From Smithella sp. SCADC (GTDB lineage: Bacteria; Desulfobacterota; Syntrophia; Syntrophales; Smithellaceae): 35,752 nt of DNA. How positions within the stretch are numbered: position 1 is the stretch's first letter; each line of letters begins with the position of its first letter. The notes beneath the pieces are model-generated. The model made no database searches. It was given only the letters and a program-made list of their open reading frames with translations, and was not told the origin of the DNA. The position numbers and the translations under genes are program-made. The stretch spans positions 1-35,752 of the forward strand of contig JQDQ01000185.1 of the NCBI GenBank assembly GCA_000747625.2, written 5' to 3'. This document shows, piece by piece, positions 31,024-35,752 of this stretch.

Positions 31024-33432
31024 ATGTATGTAGAAATTGCTTTAAACATTCCGGCGGATAAACTCTTCACTTATGAAGTGCCTGCGGATTTGCAGCAGGA
31101 AGTCAAAATCGGCCAACGTGCCTTTGTCCCTTTTGGTAATAAAAAACGCACCGGTTTTATTGTCGGCATAAATCAATCCTGCGAGCTGAAAAATATAAAA
31201 TCCATTGCTGAAATACTTGATGACGAACCTCTTTTCGGCGCCAGCGATCTTGATTTTTATCAATGGATTGCCAATTATTTCATGTATCCGCTGGGCAAGA
31301 CACTTGCCGAACTGATTCCTTCAGGGGTAGAGAAAAAAGATTTCTTTTGGATAATTCCTCTGACACCGGAAACGGATATCCACCTGCCACCAGCGCAGGA
31401 GAAACTGCTGGAGTTTTTGCATCAGTATCCTCAAGGTATAGCTCTAAACAATATAAACAAAATCAGCGGGCTGAAAAATATTTCTTCTGCGGCTCGGGCA
31501 TTACAATCGGCTGGACTTGTCCAAATAGAAAAAAGACAAAACAAGCAACTTTCTCCTCTAAGCGAAAAAATTGTGACGCTAGCACAAGATAAAATCGCTG
31601 AGACAAAATTAACCGATAAACAGGGAAAGCTAATTGATTTTATTCAAAAGACCGGAGCGATAGCCCTGAGTAGTCTGATTGAAAAATCCAATATCTCCGG
31701 CGCTGTTATCAAAAGATTACGCGACAGAGGAATCATTAATTTTACTGATAAAGAAAAAGTGCGCACGACCTCGCTCGATTCGGCAATTAGCCGCAGCAAC
31801 AACGCTATCATTCTCAACGATCAACAAACTAAGGTAATGGAAGAAATTTCGCATCGTCTGGAGAAAAACGTTTTTGCGCCGGCACTTCTTCACGGAGTCA
31901 CGGGCAGCGGGAAAACGGAAATTTATTTAAAGGCCATCGAAAAAGTTCTGAAAGACGGCGGTTCAGCGATTTATCTTGTTCCGGAAATAGCTCTTACACC
32001 GCAGCTAATATCGCGTGTTGCGGGGAGATTTGACGAACAAAAAATAGCGGTTCTGCACAGCGGAATCGCCGAATCTGTCCGCTACGATCAGTGGCGGCAA
32101 ATCAAACGCGGCCGGATCAATCTGGTTATCGGCACCCGTTCCGCTCTTTTTGCTCCCCTGCAAAACCTGAAACTGATCATTGTGGATGAGGAACATGATT
32201 CATCTTATAAGCAGGATGAAAGGCTCTGCTACAACGCCCGCGATATGGCGATTCTGAAAGCAAAGATGTCTTGTTCTGTTGTAATTGCAGGTTCGGCCAC
32301 TCCCAGTGTGCACACCTATTTCAACGCGCAGACAAAGAAATACCTTTATCTGGAATTATCCCGGCGCGTGGACGACCGGCCCATGCCCGTGGTCGAAATC
32401 ATCGACATGAAAGCACAGCAGAAAAAGGCAGGAAAGACACCTATTCTTTCCGGCACCCTGATTGAAGGGATAAAGGAAACACTTGCCCGGAAAGAACAGG
32501 TCTTGCTTTTTCTCAATAAGCGCGGGTTTGACACCTTTTTAGTCTGCGCTGATTGCGGTTATAATTTTCGATGTCCCAATTGCGCCGTTTCCTTGAAAAA
32601 TCACGCGGCGGAAGGCGTGGTCAAATGTCACTATTGCGACTACACAATAAAATCTCTGCCTCTCTGCCCATCATGCAAAAGCAGCCGTATTTTGAGTTAT
32701 GGAGCCGGCACACAAAAACTGGAAAAAGAAATAGAAAAACTTTTTTCTGACGCCCGCATTCAAAGAATGGATTCCGACACCACTTCCCAAAAAGGAACTC
32801 AGGAAAAAATTCTTCATGCGCTGGAGCAAAGAAAAATTGATATTCTAATCGGCACACAAATGATTACCAAAGGCCATGACTTCCCTTTTATTACGCTGGT
32901 CGGCGTAATCTCCGCTGACACCTCGATGAATATGCCCGATTTTCGTGCCGCAGAGAAAACCTTTCAATTGATAACTCAGGTTGCCGGACGCGGTGGACGC
33001 GGCGATTCTCCGGGTAAAGTAATAATCCAGACCTTCAATCCCCGGCATTACGCATTGCAACACGCGCAAAATCACGATTACAAATCTTTTTACGAAGAAG
33101 AAGTTGATTTTCGCAAAGCTTTGCACTATCCGCCCTTTGGCCGGATAATTAATTTACGTTTATCTTCCGTAAAGAAAGACGTTTTAGTTGAAGAAGCACA
33201 ACGTCTGGGCAAGCTGGCTAAAAAACTGAGCGCGCGTCATGGAAATACCACGGAAATTATCGGCCCGGCGGAGTCGCCGCTGTCCAAAATCAGAGGCCGT
33301 TTCCGCTGGCAGATGCTGATCAAAGGCACGGATATAAACGCTTTGCATCAAATCGCGCGGGAAGTTATCAATAAAAATAAAAACAGTAATGTGAAGATTA
33401 CGGCGGATGTGGACCCGGAAAGCTTTATGTAG
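31024..33432 (+). CDS. priA: Primosomal protein N' (replication restart helicase PriA)
   Basis: PriA reloads the replisome at stalled forks. It has 802 residues. The N-terminal DNA-binding domain (VPADLQQEVKIGQRAFVPFG) is followed by the helicase with Walker [10 protein letters not shown] (about 290-298) and Walker B VDEEHDSSYKQDE (about 386). Paired zinc-binding cysteines come next, in CADCGYNFRCPNC and KCHYCDYTIKSLPLCPSCK (about 508-560). ILIGTQMITKGHDFP and QVAGRGGRG are helicase motifs V and VI. There is no strong ribosome-binding site. The gene is followed directly by a mobile-looking palindromic repeat. Confidence 0.97.
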   Translation: MYVEIALNIPADKLFTYEVPADLQQEVKIGQRAFVPFGNKKRTGFIVGINQSCELKNIKSIAEILDDEPLFGASDLDFYQWIANYFMYPLGKTLAELIPSGVEKKDFFWIIPLTPETDIHLPPAQEKLLEFLHQYPQGIALNNINKISGLKNISSAARALQSAGLVQIEKRQNKQLSPLSEKIVTLAQDKIAETKLTDKQGKLIDFIQKTGAIALSSLIEKSNISGAVIKRLRDRGIINFTDKEKVRTTSLDSAISRSNNAIILNDQQTKVMEEISHRLEKNVFAPALLHGVTGSGKTEIYLKAIEKVLKDGGSAIYLVPEIALTPQLISRVAGRFDEQKIAVLHSGIAESVRYDQWRQIKRGRINLVIGTRSALFAPLQNLKLIIVDEEHDSSYKQDERLCYNARDMAILKAKMSCSVVIAGSATPSVHTYFNAQTKKYLYLELSRRVDDRPMPVVEIIDMKAQQKKAGKTPILSGTLIEGIKETLARKEQVLLFLNKRGFDTFLVCADCGYNFRCPNCAVSLKNHAAEGVVKCHYCDYTIKSLPLCPSCKSSRILSYGAGTQKLEKEIEKLFSDARIQRMDSDTTSQKGTQEKILHALEQRKIDILIGTQMITKGHDFPFITLVGVISADTSMNMPDFRAAEKTFQLITQVAGRGGRGDSPGKVIIQTFNPRHYALQHAQNHDYKSFYEEEVDFRKALHYPPFGRIINLRLSSVKKDVLVEEAQRLGKLAKKLSARHGNTTEIIGPAESPLSKIRGRFRWQMLIKGTDINALHQIAREVINKNKNSNVKITADVDPESFM

Positions 33433-33433
33433 C

Positions 33434-33558
33434 GGGACTGTTGAAAAACGCCCATCTGCTTCGTTGCGCTGCAAACATCACCGATCAACGTATTGTCATA
33501 TACGGCTCGCGGTTCTGTTTTTTGCGCGCCTCGCATCTGAACATTTTTGAACAGTCCC
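33434..33558 (+). repeat. ~125-bp palindromic repeat, family A copy 2
   Basis: It starts GGGACTGTTGAAAAACGC and ends TTTTTGAACAGTCCC, with an internal hairpin CGTAT..ATACG and GCGCGCCTCGCATCT. It is the inverted relative of 13864-13985. It sits immediately after priA and abuts the attC-like site, taking the place of that site's outer core bases. Confidence 0.82.
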
Positions 33559-33620
33559 AACGAAAAGCTCACCGGGAGCGGGCCACGGGCGCGAGATCGG
33601 CTTGAGCGATTTTGTTATAA
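33555..33620 (-). repeat. Integron attC-like site 2 (outer core damaged)
   Basis: On the minus strand it reads TTATAAC, AAAA, then a stem-forming inner box (GCTCAAGCC with GGTGAGC), TTTTC and GTT. The AAC/GTT cores and the A-rich and T-rich spacers match attC site 1. It follows the BrnA-like stop by 17 bp, the position of an attC in a gene cassette. The far core is GTTGGGA rather than GTTATAA, because the family A repeat begins there. Not tested with an attC model. Confidence 0.62.
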
Positions 33621-33637
33621 GCCCTTTTAAAATATTT

Positions 33638-33886
33638 CTATTGCGCTACCTGATGTATAATTTCAGAAATGTATGACTGATACTTTACCCCCAACTTATT
33701 TGCTTTATTTTTAATTTTTTCAATGTCTTCACTATTAACCCTAATGGTCATGGTTACATCTTTCTTCCTTGCCCTGAGGGCGTTTTCAATATTTTTAAGT
33801 TCCTTTCCTTTTAAAGGCTTGAATTCACCTTTTAGCAAGGCAGCTTCAATTTCTTTTTCTTCTTTTGATAATTTTGTTCTTTTCAT
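33638..33886 (-). CDS. CopG/BrnA-like antitoxin
   Basis: This 82-residue charged protein has a C-terminal ribbon-helix-helix region (VTMTIRVNSEDIEKIKNKAN, then GVKYQSYISEIIHQVAQ), the DNA-binding fold of CopG/BrnA antitoxins. The N-terminal half (KEEKEIEAALLKGEFKPLKG) is likely the toxin-binding part. It overlaps the toxin gene by 4 bp and lies second in the pair, as in BrnTA systems. It should repress the promoter near 34153-34188. The pair forms the content of one cassette-like unit between two attC-like sites. Confidence 0.82.
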   Translation of the reverse strand: MKRTKLSKEEKEIEAALLKGEFKPLKGKELKNIENALRARKKDVTMTIRVNSEDIEKIKNKANKLGVKYQSYISEIIHQVAQ

Positions 33887-34146
33887 TTTGCACCTTCTTT
33901 GCTTTTAAGCATCTTCGTATATTTTCTGCTAGGAAACATGGTTTTTAGGAAAATGAATTTATCGTCAACAACACAGGGCACGACCCAAACATATTTTTCA
34001 TGCTCGAATAACAAAACAATCTGATTCTTTCGTGTCTTATGTTTTTCAGCTCCCCAAAACGTAGAATTTAATATTTCTTCAAAGGATACTCCTCTTTCCT
34101 TTTTCAATAACTTATTCTTTTCTTCGTCCCACTTAAAATTCTTCAT
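33883..34146 (-). CDS. BrnT-like toxin
   Basis: This 87-residue protein begins KNFKWDEEKNKLLKKERGVS followed by FEEI, the hallmark opening of BrnT-type toxins (WDxxKxxxxxxxxGVSFEE). The centre (NQIVLLFEHEKYVWVVPCVV) and end (FIFLKTMFPSRKYTKML) fit a RelE-fold ribonuclease. It is somewhat diverged from typical BrnT, so the assignment rests on the opening motif, size and the ribbon-helix-helix partner. It has its own promoter and operator-like palindrome just upstream. Confidence 0.78.
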   Translation of the reverse strand: MKNFKWDEEKNKLLKKERGVSFEEILNSTFWGAEKHKTRKNQIVLLFEHEKYVWVVPCVVDDKFIFLKTMFPSRKYTKMLKSKEGAK

Positions 34147-34152
34147 AATTTG

Positions 34153-34188
34153 ACTATATCACAAATGTATTGACAATACAATTGTATT
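34153..34188 (-). promoter_or_regulatory. Promoter and operator palindrome of the BrnT/BrnA-like genes
   Basis: On the minus strand TTGTAT (34181-34176), a 17-bp spacer and TATAGT (34158-34153) precede the toxin. A perfect 14-bp palindrome AATACAATTGTATT (34175-34188) overlaps the -35 box and is a likely antitoxin binding site. Confidence 0.68.
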
Positions 34189-34193
34189 TACAT

Positions 34194-34250
34194 TTATAAC
34201 GAAAAAATCAGCCGAAGCGGAAGCGATCGGGTGGATTGGTTTTGTTATAA
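34194..34250 (-). repeat. Integron attC-like site 1
   Basis: It is a 57-bp site with outer cores TTATAAC and GTTATAA perfectly complementary. Inside are A-rich and T-rich spacers (GAAAA / GGTTTT on the plus strand) and inner boxes AATCAGCC (34206-34213) and GGTGGATT (34230-34237). These pair with one mismatch and one wobble around a 16-nt loop. This order (R, spacer, L, loop, L, spacer, R) is that of attC. It begins 5 bp after the TIR gene stop. The only other good match in the window is site 2. Confidence 0.7.
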
Positions 34251-34255
34251 GCCTA

Positions 34256-34948
34256 TCAATTACTTCGCCCCAATTTTTTTAGAATCATTTTTGCTAATTC
34301 ATCTGGTTTTTTATTTTTTAAGTCCACATACCCAATTGTATGTCTGATTCCAGGCAATTCCGTATTATCAAATCTTGCAGGCAGTATATACTCACCTTTT
34401 TGCTCAATAGCCCGCGATAATGCGCTACGTCGCTCATGTGTAGGCCAGATTTTTTTTGAATAATGTTCTGAAATAAACATGACGCAATAACGTGCTGATC
34501 TATAGACTACATCCAAATGTTCAACTAAATCTTTCCCCCACAGAGTTACGTCTTCATACTTATCGTAGAAGCAACTAACATCATTTGCTCGCAGGTACTT
34601 TGCCACTGCTTCTACGTATTCTCTGTCTTCACCGGCGAAACTTAAGACTATCTCATATACAGTTGCGTCATTGTTACTATTTGAATTTGTCTCTATAGAG
34701 ATTACAGAATATATAGGCTTACCAGAAATATGAGACGTGACTTGAAGTTTATATCCATCATTTTTTAAGTGCTGATTAAAATCATTTGCTAATTCAATTG
34801 CTTCTTCAGCACTATTTACGACTAATGGATGCAGACGTGTTTCTAAAAATTTTTTAAATGTTTTATCATCGCTATCTATTAAATTTAGTCTACTACTCAA
34901 TAATTCACTATTTATAACAATGTTTATACTGTCTGTATAATTCTGCAA
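34256..34948 (-). CDS. TIR-domain protein, candidate NAD-consuming defence effector
   Basis: This 230-residue protein has a C-terminal TIR domain (about 96-195). Seen are YEIVLSFAGEDREYVEAVAK, DVSCFYDKYEDVTLWGKDLV and then SARYCVMFISEHYSKKIWPT, followed by the HERR box whose glutamate (E172) is at the catalytic position of bacterial TIR NADases. Next comes YILPARFDNTELPG and a closing helix. The N-terminal ~90 residues (KFLETRLHPLVVNSAEEAIE) match nothing I know and may sense a trigger. The start is uncertain: TTG at 34948 lies in the loop of an inverted repeat, and a TTG 17 codons later is an alternative. It stands upstream of an attC-like site. Codons are AT-rich compared with neighbours. 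Confidence 0.85.
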   Translation of the reverse strand: MQNYTDSINIVINSELLSSRLNLIDSDDKTFKKFLETRLHPLVVNSAEEAIELANDFNQHLKNDGYKLQVTSHISGKPIYSVISIETNSNSNNDATVYEIVLSFAGEDREYVEAVAKYLRANDVSCFYDKYEDVTLWGKDLVEHLDVVYRSARYCVMFISEHYSKKIWPTHERRSALSRAIEQKGEYILPARFDNTELPGIRHTIGYVDLKNKKPDELAKMILKKLGRSN

Positions 34949-34974
34949 ACACAGACAGTTTCCTTCTGTATAAA
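34923..34974. other. Nested inverted repeat over the TIR gene start
   Basis: ACTGTCTGT (34928-34936) and ACAGACAGT (34951-34959) are perfect 9-bp arms. Outer TTTATAC (34923-34929) and GTATAAA (34968-34974) also pair. The TTG start at 34948 lies in the 14-nt loop. This could be an operator or a structure hiding the start codon. GTTATAA (minus strand, 34918-34912), the cassette-core sequence, lies just inside the reading frame. Confidence 0.5.
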
Positions 34975-35100
34975 TCGTTTTTCTATAGTTTTAGAATTAC
35001 CAACATTATTAAATAAAATCAAGCCATTAAATTATAATTTATACCTTTTCGATTCCGATTTATACCGGCCTGCGAGACTATGTCGTAATAAGAAAAATTT

Positions 35101-35186
35101 CATTCCGAATCCCGCTTGCGGGTGAGGAATCTTAGGGTTTTAAAATTACCGGAATCAAGATTTCTCGCTTCGCTTCGAAATGACAG
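35101..35186. repeat. Two REP-like repeat fragments
   Basis: CATTCCGAATCCCGCTTGCG with GGTGAGGAATC (35101-35131) and GATTTCTCGCTTCGCTTCGA with AATGACAG (35159-35186) are typical of dispersed genome repeats. They fill much of the 286-bp gap between the TIR and cupin genes. I see no gene there. Confidence 0.5.
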
Positions 35187-35234
35187 CAAAGTTAATTGTG
35201 ACACAGTTTCCTGCGGCGGTATGACAACAAAACT

Positions 35235-35606
35235 TTATTGATCCTCTATATCTTCGTAAGCGTCCGGTACAAAACGAGGCGAGCAGATGGCGAGAAAAAT
35301 CAAATCATCAGTACCGGTATTGGTAATGCGCTGACGGCACATCGGGGGAATAAACACGATGTCGCCGTCAGTTACCTCCTGCGGCGGTAATTCTCCGATC
35401 TCCACACGCCCTTTGCCGCTGACAATATAATAACGTTCCGTAGTCCCTTTCAAAAGATGCCGGCGGGTGGTAACACCCGGCTCCACTCTCGCCCGGGCGA
35501 TAGACACCTCAGGATCATCCGATGTGTTGGATAATTCTGTAATGAAACATTTCTCGGCGGTATAAAATTCATGTTTAAGATTTTGTTTTTTTATCTGCTC
35601 TTTCAT
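35235..35606 (-). CDS. Cupin-domain protein
   Basis: This 123-residue protein forms a single beta-barrel. The cupin motifs are VEPGVTTRRHLLKGTTERYY with IVSGKGRVEIG (motif 1, with histidine and glutamate ligands) and GDIVFIPPMCRQRITNTG (motif 2, the usual histidine replaced by arginine/glutamine). Small cupins of this kind bind metal or sugar ligands; no specific substrate can be named. It lies alone. Its first ~20 codons are repeated in reverse at the window end (see the inverted repeat 35544-35752). Confidence 0.88.
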   Translation of the reverse strand: MKEQIKKQNLKHEFYTAEKCFITELSNTSDDPEVSIARARVEPGVTTRRHLLKGTTERYYIVSGKGRVEIGELPPQEVTDGDIVFIPPMCRQRITNTGTDDLIFLAICSPRFVPDAYEDIEDQ

Positions 35607-35752
35607 GTCTATGCTCCTGGCAAAATCAGGGTAGAGTAGAGGTCATTGCCAGTTCTCTACTCTACCCTGATTTTGCCAGGAGCATAGACATGAAAGAGCA
35701 GATAAAAAAACAAAATCTTAAACATGAATTTTATACCGCCGAGAAATGTTTC
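35544..35752. repeat. 98-bp perfect inverted repeat to the window edge
   Basis: 35544-35641 and 35655-35752 are exact reverse complements, separated by 13 nt. The left arm includes the start of the cupin gene. Because the right arm ends exactly at the last base of the window, a fold-back assembly or amplification chimera at a contig end is as likely as a real element. Confidence 0.9.

Noticed and set aside
1-35752. tRNA or rRNA genes
   Set aside because: No T-loop (GGTTCRAAYCC type) with a matching acceptor stem and no rRNA-like stretch was seen by eye.

Overview
The window looks like a bacterial chromosome segment of moderate GC, probably from the Desulfobacterota/Syntrophales (former Deltaproteobacteria). 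This is inferred from protein flavour, the zapA-6S RNA-rny order and many short palindromic repeats, not from a marker gene. Most genes are housekeeping. They include excision repair (uvrB), translation (tyrS, dusB, tsaC-like, rsfS), RNA decay (rny with a YmdB-type phosphodiesterase), division (ZapA and a coiled-coil partner), replication restart (priA), base-excision repair (mutY), LPS heptose activation (rfaE2) and purine synthesis (purD, purE, a separate AICAR transformylase, a PurO-type IMP cyclohydrolase).

Layout. 1-8.7 kb (minus): uvrB (cut by the window edge), a Ski2-like helicase, a GIY-YIG gene between inverted repeats, then zapB-like/zapA/6S RNA/rny/ymdB/tyrS. 8.7-16.5 kb (minus): dusB, a GlmU-type pyrophosphorylase, an AbiE toxin-antitoxin pair, a graveyard of gene fragments, a HigBA-like pair and two CNNM/CorC membrane proteins. 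16.6-24 kb: DUF4197, purD, a decayed nitroreductase, DUF2804, cyclophilin, mutY, ywbE and an unrecognised nuclease-like protein. 24.4-28.5 kb: cysteine synthase, AICAR transformylase, IMP cyclohydrolase, then divergent purE and tsaC-like. 28.7-33.4 kb (plus): rsfS, comF-like, rfaE2, DksA/TraR-like, priA. 33.4-35.0 kb: a small promoter-bearing array that I read as two integron gene cassettes (BrnT/BrnA-like toxin-antitoxin; TIR-domain protein) with attC-like sites and no integrase. 35.2 kb to the end: a cupin gene and a 98-bp perfect inverted repeat running exactly to the window edge, possibly a contig-end artefact.

The most interesting themes are these. (1) The TIR/TA integron-cassette-like array. 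(2) Three accessory inserts (AbiE, HigBA, cysteine synthase), each lying between an intact gene and a duplicated piece of that gene's end, as single-crossover integration of foreign DNA would leave. (3) A repeat family with at least four full copies whose core is conserved while the terminal arms differ between copies yet stay complementary within each copy.
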